64,000 nt of DNA from Candidatus Schekmanbacteria bacterium. Its GTDB lineage: Bacteria; CSSED10-310; JACPHN01. The translations under genes were made by a program, and so were the position numbers. Positions within the stretch are counted from its first letter, which is position 1, and each line of letters begins with the position of its first letter. The notes beneath the pieces are model-generated. The model saw only the letters and a list, made by a program, of their open reading frames with translations, had not been told where the DNA came from and searched no databases. The DNA lies in the NCBI GenBank assembly GCA_016188575.1, contig JACPHN010000092.1:1-64000 (forward strand), given 5' to 3'. This document shows, in pieces, positions 1 to 9,527 of the stretch.

Positions 1-7
1 CGGCTCT

Positions 8-76
8 GTGGCACAGGCATCCTGCCTGTACAGCGCGGCACCGGGCCACCAGACACAGGCTGGAAGCCTGTGCCAC
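8..76. repeat. Nested palindromic (REP-like) element
   Basis: Two small palindromes lie inside one larger inverted repeat. The left arm GTGGCACAGGC (8-18) pairs with GCCTGTGCCAC (66-76). Inside, ACAGGCA-tcc-TGCCTGT (13-29) and CACAGGCT-gga-AGCCTGTG (54-72) are each self-complementary. It lies beyond the 3' end of the VWA/FHA gene. The rest of 1-265 shows no gene I can support. Confidence 0.6.
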
Positions 77-265
77 CAGTCTGCACCTGTAAAGGAGATT
101 CGGCCGACGCCGTTTTTTGTCGGGGTGGGGCCGGGCCGCGAATCCGCGACGTCGCCGTCCTCACCCGATGATGACCATGCCGCATTGCGTCCCGGGACTC
201 GCTCGGCGATTCGTCTGTAGCGTGTCGACCCGTGGCCGCAACGACACTCGCCGGGGCAAGCGATC

Positions 266-3200
266 CTACCGGGGCGGCTCGCCGCCGCCTTCCCCGCCGA
301 CAGCGACGTGGAGCGTGGTGTTCCCCAGGCGCAGGGAAGCATGCCCGGCGATACGCAAGTCGCTGCCGCCAGGCTCGCCCGGCGCGGCGCCGCGGCGGCC
401 ACCGAGGTCACGAAAAAACAGCTCGCCGTGCGACCAGTAGAGAATGGCATGGAAGCGCGACGCGGTCGGGTCGCCCCGGAGCACGACGTCGTTGCGCCGG
501 TCACGCCCGATTCTGATCGCCCGTGCCGCTTTGAAAACGAAGGGCCCCTGGCGCTGGCCATCGTAGCTCGCCGTCACGATCAACGAAGCCGCCGGCACAC
601 CCTCGCGACGACGCCGCGCGACCACCGCCGCGGTCAACGCCGCGGTCACCACCGCGAGCCCAATGATAACGGCAACCAGCACCGCGTCGACCGCACCCCA
701 GCGTGCCGCGCCGCCGCCGCCCCCCCCGCCGCCCCAACCGCCGGCGGCACCCGGCACCCGTCCCGGCGACGCCCCTGTCCGCGGCGTCTTGGCGGGCGCC
801 TCCACGACCTCGAGCCGCTGCTTGAGCCGCCGCGCCAGCGCCTGCCCGGCGGCACGCCATTCGGCGCGGATCGCGAGCGTGTGGGTCCCCGCCATCCGCG
901 GCACGTAGAGCGCCGGGAAAGCGGGACCGAGCGGCGTTGACGTGCCGTCGGGAAGCTCCGCCTCCGCGGTGTAGCGAACGTCCGCGCCCGCGCCCATTAC
1001 TTCCGGCCACAGCACCACGGTCTCCCCCACCGTCGCGCGGTCCTGGGTGAAGCGCAGCGCGAGGCGCAGCGGCGAGTCGCTCTGCACCGCCAGCCGGAAC
1101 GACTCACCTTCCGGGGGGACGTCGACGGCGCGGACGCGCAAGGAAACGCGCTCGCCGAGGTTGCTCGGCAGCACCGCCACCAGGTGGCGCGGGCCACGGC
1201 GCACGGCGATTCCTGCCGCGGCGGCGCCGGCGGCATCGACGACGTCGAGCTCCAGCTTGCTCCCTGCCCAGGAAAGCGTCGCCGTCGTCTCCATAAGGAA
1301 TGAGTCGAGCGCGACCTCGAAGCTCCGGGTCGCCCCTGGATGGATATGCTCGGTCTGATCGAGGAGCACGGCCTGCTCGCGCCCCGCCGCGAGAATGCGG
1401 TCAAAGATCGGCATGAGGTCCGCCGCTGCGGGGGCCGCAAAGTAGCTCCCCTTGGTCTCCGCCGCCACCTGCTCCAGAAGCGCCGCGCCTGCCTGTGCCG
1501 ACAGCCCGATCGCGAAAGTCTGAACGCCGAGCTGGTCGAGCGACGCGCCCTGCCCCTGTGGCGGCGCCCCCGACTGATCCTGACCGTCGCTCAGTAGCAG
1601 GACGAGCGAGCGACGCGGCTCCGAGCGGTCCGCGAGGCGCCCAAAAAGCTGCGCCGCGGCGGCGATCGCCGCCGGAATGTCGGTGCCGCCCGCGGCGTCG
1701 ACGCGATGCAGCGCCGCGGCCAGCTCCGCCCTGCCCTCGCCGGCAAGCTGCCGAATCGCCATGAGCGAGCGCTGGCCATTGTCGAAGTCGAGAACGCCCA
1801 GTCGGTCCGTGTCGCGCAGGCGCGCGGCGAACAGCGCCGCCGCCTCGACGCGCAGGCGCGAGGGATCCGTGTCCTTCATGCTCCCCGAGCTGTCGAGCAC
1901 CAGCAGGGCGTCCACCGGAGGCGGCCAGGCGCCGTTGGCAACGCGGTGGAAATGCGTGATCAGCCCCGCGCAGTAGTCGATCGCGATAGGCAGAAGAATG
2001 TTGGCCTGGGCCTCGAGTTGCTCCTCGGTGAACCCCCACCTTGCCGTCGCGGCATCCCACGTCGCGATTTCGGCGTTGTCGGCCCCCGGATCGGTGAGCC
2101 CCGGGATCGTCGCGTCCGAGTAGAAGTTACCGTGCGCAATTCTCGCCATGCTCCGCAGGTATTCTTCCAGGCTCGGCAGCTCCACGCCGTGCTTGGAGAA
2201 GGTGTGCAGCACCTTGCCGCGCCAGACGGCCTGCTGGCCGGGTGCTCGGACGAGCCGCGACATCCCTGCGAGCGAGGCCGTGGCGGCCTCCGCGTCGCGG
2301 CCGGCGGCGCCCGGCGGCGCGAGCTGGTCCCGCCAACGGAGGTGGTAGTGGCGCGCGCAGTGCTCTTCGAAGCGGTCGGGGTTGTGGACCGTGTCCCAGG
2401 TATGGGCGGGAACGGCGAGGTCCTGCAGCACGTGCAGCACGTGGCCGAGGTTCTCGTAGGCTTCGGCGCGTAGGTGCCGCGCTTGGGCGGCGTCGCCGGC
2501 AGTCTCCGCGAGCCGCGCGGCGCGGTACAGCGCCAGCGCCCGATTCCAGGAGAAATCGCGAAAGTACCGTGCCACGTCCTCCGGCGCCGTGGCCGGCAAT
2601 GAGAACTGCGCCGAGGCGAGGTGAATCAGCGCCGGGCCGCTCCCGACCAGGCCCTGTCGGCGCCGCCGCAGCAGCTCCGCGGCCACCGGCTCGACCAGGT
2701 CGCTGTCCACCTCCTGGCCGTAGCGCGCCCAGGAGAGCGAGCTCGGGAGCGCACCCCACCGCTGCCTCATGTCCTCCACGAGCACGTCCATGTCGCCGGG
2801 GACCACCCAGTCGATCCAGCCGCCCGCGCCCTGCCCGGAGCGCGGTGCGAGCACACCCCCGGCGCGATGCGAGGCGGCGGCGGCGGCCGCGAACCGCTCG
2901 ATCGCGTCATAGGTCAGCCCCGAGCCGGTGTCGGGATTGAAAAAGTGGTTCCAGGCGCGGAAGCCGACGTAGTTGAGCAGCGGGTGCCGGGGGACCAGGC
3001 AAGGAGACCGCTCTCCCCAGGGCACATCGCACTCGACGGGCACCACCAGATCCTCCTCGAACGTGCCTTTGAGGAGGTCGTTGAGGTGCTCGGTGGCTTC
3101 TGTGGCGGCGTCGCCGCGAAGTCGGCTCAGCGCCATTAGCGTCAGGAAGGGATGCGTGGAGGTGGCATCCCAGGTGGCGTAGCGCTCGACGGCGGGTCGT

Positions 3201-3310
3201 GGGGTGATCTGAAACGCGAGCCCGCCGCCGGCGCACAGTAGCAGCGCGATGGTGAGCGCGGCGCGCAGGCGCCGGCCCGGTATCTGCCGGCATGAGGTGT
3301 CGAGGATCAT
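266..3310 (-). CDS. Membrane protein: phospholipase C-like domain, VWA domain, TM helix, FHA domain
   Basis: A 1014-aa protein that spans the membrane once. Residues ~13-33 are a signal peptide. Residues ~45-330 resemble the zinc-dependent phospholipase C / S1-P1 nuclease fold: HVLQDLAVPAHT (~293-304) has the H-x3-D-x5-H spacing of its zinc ligands. A VWA domain follows, with MIDAS residues DSSGS (~473-477) and a downstream GGTDIP. Then come a Gly-rich linker, one TM helix (~868-895) and a C-terminal FHA domain (IGRDRRND, SRFH). This order puts VWA outside and FHA, a phosphothreonine reader, in the cytoplasm; a link to the neighbouring Ser/Thr kinases is inference. The start at 3310 was chosen because AGGAAG lies just upstream and a signal peptide follows at once; the frame stays open for 164 more codons without signal-like sequence. 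Zinc-domain activity is unproven. Confidence 0.8.
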   Translation of the reverse strand: MILDTSCRQIPGRRLRAALTIALLLCAGGGLAFQITPRPAVERYATWDATSTHPFLTLMALSRLRGDAATEATEHLNDLLKGTFEEDLVVPVECDVPWGERSPCLVPRHPLLNYVGFRAWNHFFNPDTGSGLTYDAIERFAAAAAASHRAGGVLAPRSGQGAGGWIDWVVPGDMDVLVEDMRQRWGALPSSLSWARYGQEVDSDLVEPVAAELLRRRRQGLVGSGPALIHLASAQFSLPATAPEDVARYFRDFSWNRALALYRAARLAETAGDAAQARHLRAEAYENLGHVLHVLQDLAVPAHTWDTVHNPDRFEEHCARHYHLRWRDQLAPPGAAGRDAEAATASLAGMSRLVRAPGQQAVWRGKVLHTFSKHGVELPSLEEYLRSMARIAHGNFYSDATIPGLTDPGADNAEIATWDAATARWGFTEEQLEAQANILLPIAIDYCAGLITHFHRVANGAWPPPVDALLVLDSSGSMKDTDPSRLRVEAAALFAARLRDTDRLGVLDFDNGQRSLMAIRQLAGEGRAELAAALHRVDAAGGTDIPAAIAAAAQLFGRLADRSEPRRSLVLLLSDGQDQSGAPPQGQGASLDQLGVQTFAIGLSAQAGAALLEQVAAETKGSYFAAPAAADLMPIFDRILAAGREQAVLLDQTEHIHPGATRSFEVALDSFLMETTATLSWAGSKLELDVVDAAGAAAAGIAVRRGPRHLVAVLPSNLGERVSLRVRAVDVPPEGESFRLAVQSDSPLRLALRFTQDRATVGETVVLWPEVMGAGADVRYTAEAELPDGTSTPLGPAFPALYVPRMAGTHTLAIRAEWRAAGQALARRLKQRLEVVEAPAKTPRTGASPGRVPGAAGGWGGGGGGGGAARWGAVDAVLVAVIIGLAVVTAALTAAVVARRRREGVPAASLIVTASYDGQRQGPFVFKAARAIRIGRDRRNDVVLRGDPTASRFHAILYWSHGELFFRDLGGRRGAAPGEPGGSDLRIAGHASLRLGNTTLHVAVGGEGGGEPPR

Positions 3311-3498
3311 GGATCTTCCTTTCGGCCCGGCACCGCCGGGCGATGCAGCTCCGGGGCGGTTTCGCCGTCTGCGGTGCAATCCTCGCGCCAGCCGGGGGTG
3401 CGCCGGCAGCGCCGCTACCTCCCCGCGCTTGACCGGTGCTGCAGGGAAGCCTGTCACGCCTTGCCCGGGCCTTCGCCGACGAATGGATGACGGACTTT

Positions 3499-3617
3499 CG
3501 TGGGCGCTGCGAACGGCCTGCCGCCGGGGCGACGCAGGCGTCGCCCACGTACGAGTCGGGCCTCTACTGGGGGCGGCCTTTCTGGCCTCCCTGGCCGCCG
3601 GCGGGCAGGATACCCGC
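3499..3617. repeat. Palindromic repeats in the divergent intergenic region
   Basis: The 543-bp gap between two divergent genes (3311-3853) holds no gene I can support. GGGCGACGC-ag-GCGTCGCCC (3527-3546) is a perfect 9-bp palindrome. It sits within an outer pair CGTGGGCG (3499-3506) and CGCCCACG (3542-3549). A second inverted repeat, GGCGGG/CCCGCC, lies at ~3599-3617. Promoters for both flanking genes must lie in this gap, but I see no convincing -35/-10 pair. Confidence 0.5.
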
Positions 3618-3853
3618 CTCCCACGACCGGCCGAATCCAGGAACGAGCTCCTGCGGCGGGGTGTCGCGTTTTGCTGACGGGGCGCAGGGAGTCTTGTCGC
3701 CGGCTCGCGTCGCTTTCCGCATCCGGTGTTGAGCCGGAGTCTCCGCCACGCCCGTACCGCACCTGCCCGCAGCGCTCCGGGCGTCTGGCACGTTTTCTGC
3801 AACTAGCGGCGGCAAGGCCCTCCCGACAAACCGCTACGAAGGGAAGCAAACCG

Positions 3854-5914
3854 ATGCCCACGCTGCTTTTGCTCGCGCCTCCGCCCGGGGACCGGCGGCG
3901 GCATCCGCCGCGGCGTCTCCTCACGGCAATCGTCCTCACGGTCTCCACGGCAGCGTGCGCGTCGGCGCATGCCGCCTCCTGGGAGCTGACCTCCGACCGC
4001 ATCACGCACGGCTCTGCACTGACACTGACCAGCGCGGACGCCCCCTGGGCCCTCCACCTCAGCTCCGCCGCCACCGGTTTCGGCGTGTCCGCGGCGAAGC
4101 GCCCAAAGGCGGACGACTATGAGCTCTCGGGAACGTACGAAGCGATCACCCACACGCTGGGCGGCGCCGCCCCTCTGGAGGTCCCCGAGCTCGCCGGACT
4201 GCGCAGCGACGCAATCGGCTGGAGCTGGGCCAAGCCGGCGGAGCTCGTGGATACGGCGGGCCTGGCCTTCGAGGGCTGGGACTGGGAGACGCTCTACGGC
4301 GACGGAGACGACGCGCTCGAGTGGAAGTGGAGGAACGAGCCAGGCAAGGAGTTGGCGCATTCCGAAACAGGACTCGCCGCCAACAGCCCCGTTCACCGCG
4401 TCGTCCTCGCCGAGGCGGACGGCTGGCGCAGCGAGTGCTGGTGGGATGGGAGCACCGCGAAGGTCGCCTGCGGCGATCGGGAGCTCTGCACCCGGCCGGG
4501 CGAGCCAGATCTGCTCGGGGTCAAGGTCAGCACGGTCAACCCGCGGTACATGGAGATCACCCTGACGGCAATGTCGGCGTGCCCGGCCGGCAAAAACGTC
4601 GAGTACGCCGTTTTCGCGGACACCTGGCCCTACGCGCGCTTCCTGACCGATACGGATGGCATCGGAGGCGGCACCGGTGACGGTGTCGCGGGCCTCCCCA
4701 TGAGCTGCGACGCCGCCGACGAGCTCATCCCCACGGACACCGGGTGGTCAGCCGCCACCGCCCGCGTTCACGGCCCACTCCCCGCGGCGGCCTACTTCTC
4801 CTATCGGGTCAGAGCGCGGAACAACGTGGCAATATACCCCACCGGGTCGGCGTCCCTCACATGCAGCGCCGCGGAGGGACTGTTCTCCCCCTTTCCTGCC
4901 GACCTGCCCGCAGACCTGCCGATCACCGTGCCCACGAACGGTCAAGTCAAGGAGGTCATCCACGTGAGCGCCCAAAGCGGCGACGACGCCAATTCCGGAG
5001 AGGTGGCCACCCCCGTCAAGACGATCACGAAGGGGCTGGAGCTGGCGAGGGAGAACAATACGCCGGGACCCGACAACTACGCGCTCGTCTACGTCTGGCC
5101 CGGCACCTACCGAGCGGACGAGACGTTCCCGCTCACCGTCAGCGAATACGTCATCCTGCGCGGGCACGGCGCCGACGTCGAGGGGGTGCGGCTCGACGCC
5201 GGAAGCACGGTCACCGGAAACGTGGTGAAGCTGGAGTCCAACAGCATGATCATCGGATTCTGGATCACCTGGGCGGCCGCCGACCCGCCCAACGAGCTCG
5301 CCGCCATCTCCGCCGCCATCGCCGCCGACAGCGTCGAAAACGTGCTGATCGCCAACAACATCATCGCGGCGGGGGGCGGTCACGGGATTCGCGTCGAGGG
5401 GCGAAAGAATCCCGCCGGCGGACTCTTCGTCTACCATAATACGATTGTCGCGCCGGCCGTTCACGGGCTTTACCTGCGCTATCCGGGGGCAACGGTGGCA
5501 TCTGGCAATGTCTTCTACGCGGCGTGCCAGGCGGCCATCTATTACTACGTCCCGTACCACGTCCCGGGAGCGTCCGATTTGACGCTGTCGAACAACCTGG
5601 CGACCACCGGGGCGGCTGCGGCCGGCTGCGCAGGGCTCGCGCACGATCTCGGCGGGGAGCCGGCGTCCGGAAGCTCGGACAACGAGACCGTAGGTGTCGA
5701 GGCGCTGAAGCTGACCGCCGACAACGGCTACCGCTTGCCGTCGCGGAACGGTGCGTCCATGGACCGCGGCGCTCACACAGGGGACTTCGCCCTCCCCGGC
5801 TACCTCGCGCCTGCGACCGGGGTCCCCGCGCTGATGCCGCTCGCGTGCCTGGTTGCGCTGATCCTGGGAGGCGTGGCAATGGGACTTCGCTGGTGGCGGG
5901 AGGTGCGGCCATGA
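3854..5914 (+). CDS. Secreted right-handed beta-helix (DUF1565-type) protein with C-terminal anchor
   Basis: 686 aa. An N-terminal signal sequence runs to about residue 42 (LLTAIVLTVSTAACASAHA). The middle is of unknown fold. Residues ~369-640 start with VIHVSAQSGDDANSG and contain KTITKGLELA, YVWPGTYRADE and repeated short beta strands (VYHNTIVAP, NVFYAA), as in DUF1565/parallel beta-helix surface proteins. The C-terminus has one hydrophobic helix followed by a basic tail (GLRWWREVRP), the layout of a sorting or anchoring signal. The start at 3854 follows AAGGGAAG and gives the signal peptide directly. The stop overlaps the next start by 4 bases (ATGA), so the two are translationally coupled. 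Ligand or enzyme activity cannot be read from the sequence. Confidence 0.75.
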   Translation: MPTLLLLAPPPGDRRRHPPRRLLTAIVLTVSTAACASAHAASWELTSDRITHGSALTLTSADAPWALHLSSAATGFGVSAAKRPKADDYELSGTYEAITHTLGGAAPLEVPELAGLRSDAIGWSWAKPAELVDTAGLAFEGWDWETLYGDGDDALEWKWRNEPGKELAHSETGLAANSPVHRVVLAEADGWRSECWWDGSTAKVACGDRELCTRPGEPDLLGVKVSTVNPRYMEITLTAMSACPAGKNVEYAVFADTWPYARFLTDTDGIGGGTGDGVAGLPMSCDAADELIPTDTGWSAATARVHGPLPAAAYFSYRVRARNNVAIYPTGSASLTCSAAEGLFSPFPADLPADLPITVPTNGQVKEVIHVSAQSGDDANSGEVATPVKTITKGLELARENNTPGPDNYALVYVWPGTYRADETFPLTVSEYVILRGHGADVEGVRLDAGSTVTGNVVKLESNSMIIGFWITWAAADPPNELAAISAAIAADSVENVLIANNIIAAGGGHGIRVEGRKNPAGGLFVYHNTIVAPAVHGLYLRYPGATVASGNVFYAACQAAIYYYVPYHVPGASDLTLSNNLATTGAAAAGCAGLAHDLGGEPASGSSDNETVGVEALKLTADNGYRLPSRNGASMDRGAHTGDFALPGYLAPATGVPALMPLACLVALILGGVAMGLRWWREVRP

Positions 5915-7278
5915 GCGCGGCAGGGGCACGGCAAACGAGAACTGGATCGCACCGGCTGCCGGCGGTCGCAGTCGCTGGACTGCTGGCCTGGTGGGGCGTA
6001 GGCGTCGGCTCGGCGCGCGGCGAGGCGCCACCTGCGGCTCCGGAGACATACTGGTGGCCGAGCGACGACGGAGCAGAGGTTTCCGTGTACTGGTTGCCGG
6101 TGGACCGCGTCTGGCAATATCGCCTGTACCGGAACCAGAGCGGCTCGGCACCCGAGCTGCTCGCCCCCGCCAACACCGACACCGGCAGTGGCTACCATGA
6201 AGTCGCTTGCGTCGCTGGTAGCCATTGCGCTCCGGGCAATACGATCTCGGTTACGGCCCTCGACGCCTTCGGCAACGAGAGCGACTTCGGGGATCCACCC
6301 CTCCCCCCGCTGGCGAAGGTGCCTGCCACTGCCTGCAACATCGGAGCCGCCGGCGACGGCAAGTCGCTGACCTGGACCGACGCGTACACGAGCAACACGG
6401 GCTACGAAATCATCCGCGACAGCGACGGCACCTCGTTCGATTCGCTGGAAGAACCGGACAAGTCGAGTTGGTCGCCGCCGAGCCCCACGACCCGGTGCAC
6501 GGCGCTATACCGGGTGCGCGCTCACTTCGGCCCATACCGCGCTGTCGACTGCAAATCGAGCGACGGCAGACGGGAGGTCCAGCTCGATTTCAGCGGCGAA
6601 GATGGGGCGAAACCCACCAACGTGGCCACCGGCAGGGTCACGGCGGACAGCATCGAGGTGCGCTGGGCCGAATCGACGTCGGGCTGTGCCGTGAGCGGCT
6701 ACGAGGTCGTGCAGTCGAGCCCCGCCGCGGGTGTCGTCGGCTCCACCGGCGCCGGTGCCACGAGCTTCACGGTGTCCAATCTCGCCGAGAACACCACCTA
6801 CTGCTTCCAGGCCAGGGCGGTTTACACCAACGGCTCCCGCTCGGGCGCCACGCCCGCCGGCGGCGCCTGCGCCACCACCTCCACCACCTGCACCGTCTAT
6901 CAACCGCCGAGCCAGTCAAGCAGCGGCGAGGACGTCGTCTTCTCCGGCCTGCCCGCCGGCCGGCCCATCGAGATTTCGGCGGGGGGAACGATCAAGTTCA
7001 CAGATGGCGATGTTTGCTCGCCCAAGGGACCAGACGGCTTCAACGTAACGTGCGATGAGCTGATCAACGACTGCGACGATCGCGAGTGCTACACGAGCGA
7101 CCCATGTCCTTCACTCGTACATGGTGCTCTTTTCCGCTCAGGCTGCCGGCTCGTTGGCACCAGATCGACTGTATCAGCGTCCGAAAACGATGGCAGCATT
7201 CGTCTTTCCATAAACGACAGAGAGCTGGCGAACAACAGTGGATCCTTCACGATCTCCATTACGGTGACATGCCCATGA
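5911..7278 (+). CDS. Secreted fibronectin type III domain protein
   Basis: 455 aa. A signal peptide (LPAVAVAGLLAWWGVGVGSARG) is followed by Cys-containing beta domains. The clearest FN3 unit is at ~230-330 (KPTNVATGRVTADSIEVRW ... SFTVSNLAENTTYCFQARA). A first FN3-like unit at ~45-125 has YWLPVDRVWQYRLYRNQ and SVTALDAFGNESDFG. The C-terminal ~130 residues are Cys-rich and of unknown fold. Probably extracytoplasmic and structural or adhesive; no catalytic motif is visible. The start overlaps the upstream stop (ATGA). Confidence 0.7.
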   Translation: MSAAGARQTRTGSHRLPAVAVAGLLAWWGVGVGSARGEAPPAAPETYWWPSDDGAEVSVYWLPVDRVWQYRLYRNQSGSAPELLAPANTDTGSGYHEVACVAGSHCAPGNTISVTALDAFGNESDFGDPPLPPLAKVPATACNIGAAGDGKSLTWTDAYTSNTGYEIIRDSDGTSFDSLEEPDKSSWSPPSPTTRCTALYRVRAHFGPYRAVDCKSSDGRREVQLDFSGEDGAKPTNVATGRVTADSIEVRWAESTSGCAVSGYEVVQSSPAAGVVGSTGAGATSFTVSNLAENTTYCFQARAVYTNGSRSGATPAGGACATTSTTCTVYQPPSQSSSGEDVVFSGLPAGRPIEISAGGTIKFTDGDVCSPKGPDGFNVTCDELINDCDDRECYTSDPCPSLVHGALFRSGCRLVGTRSTVSASENDGSIRLSINDRELANNSGSFTISITVTCP

Positions 7279-7784
7279 TCAACGACGCGCAACGCCGACG
7301 CACGCACCTCCTGGCTCTGATTGTGGCGGCGACCCTGCTTTCGTTCGCGGCGCTCTCCTGCGGCCGAACCGCCATGCAGCACCCGTCACTCGAGGCTGCG
7401 TTCAAGGGCAAGTCGATAGACGGCAGATTCGAGCTCTGCACCCACATCGAAAAAGGAGCCTGCCAGAACGCCAAGATGCAGTTCAGCACCCGTGGCGACA
7501 AGCAGGTAGCCCTGCTGCTCAAGTTCGTCGGTGTCCGCGCCATGGATGAGGCGGACAGAGACCGAACGGTCATCAAGTGGTACGCGAAAGGCATCCTCAT
7601 CCATGAGACGGCGCCGACCCCTCTGATCCGCGACGAGGTATTCCCGACATTCTACCGGTGGAGCATCGTGTCACAGACGCTGGACATCTCGCGACTGCCG
7701 GAAGCGTTTTTCGGCGAATGGACGGTTGCCGTCACCGTGAATGAGTCTGTCTACGGGACAAAGACATTCCAGATCGTCGCCTGA
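7275..7784 (+). CDS. Small secreted or lipoprotein of unknown function
   Basis: 169 aa. The N-terminus is basic, then hydrophobic (LLALIVAATLLSFAALSCG), with a possible but weak lipobox (ALSC). The mature part has no family I recognise; it looks like a beta-sandwich (GRFELCTHIEKG, AKMQFSTRGDKQVALLLKF, FGEWTVAVTVNESVYGTKTF). ATG codons at 7269 and 7275 both fit; 7275 was chosen because ATGA overlaps the upstream stop, as in the preceding pair. Confidence 0.6.
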   Translation: MINDAQRRRTHLLALIVAATLLSFAALSCGRTAMQHPSLEAAFKGKSIDGRFELCTHIEKGACQNAKMQFSTRGDKQVALLLKFVGVRAMDEADRDRTVIKWYAKGILIHETAPTPLIRDEVFPTFYRWSIVSQTLDISRLPEAFFGEWTVAVTVNESVYGTKTFQIVA

Positions 7785-7820
7785 GACCTGATCGGGCCTT
7801 AGGGAACAGGAGAATCATCC

Positions 7821-8807
7821 ATGCCGAACAGATCCTCGCAGATCGCTCATCGCCCAGCCGCTGGCCGCCTTTGCCTGGCCGGCGCGGTGGCGATGCTGCT
7901 CGCCACTTCGCCATGGCCACGCGTACTTGGGCTCCACACCGCGGCGAGCGCCGAGGATAGCCAAGTCGTCATCGCGCACGAGCCGCTGGGGCAGACCTTC
8001 GTCGGCGTCGACGTCGAGCTCCGCATCGCGGTCCCCGAGCCTGTCGACCGAGCTGTGGTGTATTACCGCCCGGTGACGTACTCCAGCTACACCACCCGGG
8101 ACATGCAGCCGGACAACGGCGGCTTCGTTCGCAATCTGCCGTTCTCGCAGTCCGACACCGCCAACACCGAGACTCTGGAATACTACTTCCAGGTTTGGAG
8201 GGGCGGCTCCGTGGCGGGGACCTCCCCGGTGTACACGTTGCAGTTCACGGCGCTGCCCGCGTTCGGACCGCCTGCGGTCGAAAACGTGGAGTCGCTGAGT
8301 CAGTCTCAGTTTCGGCGGCTGCTGACCGCGGGCAAGCCGAATCCCCTGTGGACCCGCTGGTGGGTCTGGGCCATCGCCGGTGCCGTCGTCGCCGGAGGAG
8401 CGTACGCAGCCGCCTCTGGTGGCGGCGACTCAACCTCAACTGCGACCTTGACGGCAGAGCTCACGTTTCTTAACTGCGAAGGTTGTCCGGTCACGGTGAT
8501 CAGCGGAGGAAACCAAGAACAAATAGTTTACGGAAACCGCGTCCCTATAGCGTTTGATTACAGGGTCTCTGCATTAAGAGGCACTGAACCATACTCGGCG
8601 TCGATTACTTGCCATCCACCAAGTGGAGAGGGCTGGCAATGTGCAAGCAACACTACCTTCTCGTCAACAAGTCCATGGACTGGAACGTACTATGAATCCG
8701 AGGCAAGGAGCACATCGGGGGCGTGGCAATATGAAATCGCGCTGACAGGAAAGAATCAATCGTCTCCGCACGTTTTTATCCTCGTAAGGATTCGCGTACC
8801 CCAGTAA
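7821..8807 (+). CDS. Secreted protein with Ig-like N-terminal domain and one TM helix
   Basis: 328 aa. The start follows AGGAG. Signal peptide ~18-46, then a beta domain (EPLGQTFVGVDVELRIAV, VVYYRPVTYSSYTT, LEYYFQVW) of a kind common next to bacterial Ser/Thr kinases. A TM segment (WWVWAIAGAVVAGGAYAAAS, ~178-198) ends in a Gly/Ser stretch. The last ~110 residues are a separate Cys-containing beta domain. That last third, from about 8440 to 8800, is visibly richer in A+T than its surroundings, suggesting a separately acquired module. Function unknown. Confidence 0.65.
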   Translation: MPNRSSQIAHRPAAGRLCLAGAVAMLLATSPWPRVLGLHTAASAEDSQVVIAHEPLGQTFVGVDVELRIAVPEPVDRAVVYYRPVTYSSYTTRDMQPDNGGFVRNLPFSQSDTANTETLEYYFQVWRGGSVAGTSPVYTLQFTALPAFGPPAVENVESLSQSQFRRLLTAGKPNPLWTRWWVWAIAGAVVAGGAYAAASGGGDSTSTATLTAELTFLNCEGCPVTVISGGNQEQIVYGNRVPIAFDYRVSALRGTEPYSASITCHPPSGEGWQCASNTTFSSTSPWTGTYYESEARSTSGAWQYEIALTGKNQSSPHVFILVRIRVPQ

Positions 8808-8826
8808 CCCCCACCCGAGCCCACCC

Positions 8827-9522
8827 ATGCTCATTCCGAGCTCCCCGCTCCGCCACCCGACCACCCGCACCCTGCTGGCCCTGGCCGCCTCGCTCGCCGT
8901 CTCCGCCTGCGCCGCCGGCCTGCAGGGCCGCGTGGTCGCCGACCCGGGCGGGTGGGGGGTAAAGGACGCCAACGTCACGGTGACCTCCGACCCGGACGGC
9001 ATGCACGTCGTCTCCAAGCTGAAAACCGTCGAGCAGGGCGCCTACCGCCTCGGCGGGCTCGCACCTGGAGCCCGTTACTACGTCTGGATCGCCGCATTCG
9101 GATTCGAGGAGATCAAGGACGACCTCGTTCACGACGTCAGCGGCACGACCAAATGGACGCACCACTTGCCGCGGAAGTACGAGCTGCGCGGCATCGTGCG
9201 CCTGCCCGACGGTCGCGTCGCCGCCGGCGCGCTCATCACCGTCGACAAGATCGGTGCCGGCAAGAAGCTCACGAAATATGCCGGCGACGACGGCACCTTC
9301 GTCATCCCGGAGATCACCAAGGGCACCTACGACCTGCGCGTGGAGTCCAGCGAAGGCTACGTTTACGCGCAGCAGGGGAGGAAGCTGCCCGAGGATGGTC
9401 TGGAGCTCGACTTGGTGCTCAGCTACGACCCGCAGATCTCCGCGGGCAAGGCCGGCACGACCGCGATCTCCACGACGACGGTCCCGAAGGACCCGACGGC
9501 GCCGGCAACCTCGGGGCAGTGA
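8827..9522 (+). CDS. Lipoprotein with two carboxypeptidase-regulatory-like domains
   Basis: 231 aa. The signal sequence ends in a good lipobox (AVSAC). Two consecutive carboxypeptidase-regulatory-like beta-sandwiches follow: ~32-115 (LQGRVVADPG ... YRLGGLAPGARYYVWIAAFGFEE) and ~118-205 (YELRGIVRLPDGRVAAGALITVD ... GTFVIPEITKGTYDLRVES). These domains usually stabilise or display surface proteins rather than catalyse. The C-terminus is a Ser/Thr/Pro tail. It sits in the tightly packed envelope run. Confidence 0.75.
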   Translation: MLIPSSPLRHPTTRTLLALAASLAVSACAAGLQGRVVADPGGWGVKDANVTVTSDPDGMHVVSKLKTVEQGAYRLGGLAPGARYYVWIAAFGFEEIKDDLVHDVSGTTKWTHHLPRKYELRGIVRLPDGRVAAGALITVDKIGAGKKLTKYAGDDGTFVIPEITKGTYDLRVESSEGYVYAQQGRKLPEDGLELDLVLSYDPQISAGKAGTTAISTTTVPKDPTAPATSGQ

Positions 9523-9527
9523 GGGCG

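Noticed and set aside
4748-6151. Long minus-strand frame opposite the beta-helix gene (also 18454-19500 opposite the activator)
   Set aside because: Caused by high GC on the non-coding strand; opposite strands carry clear families.
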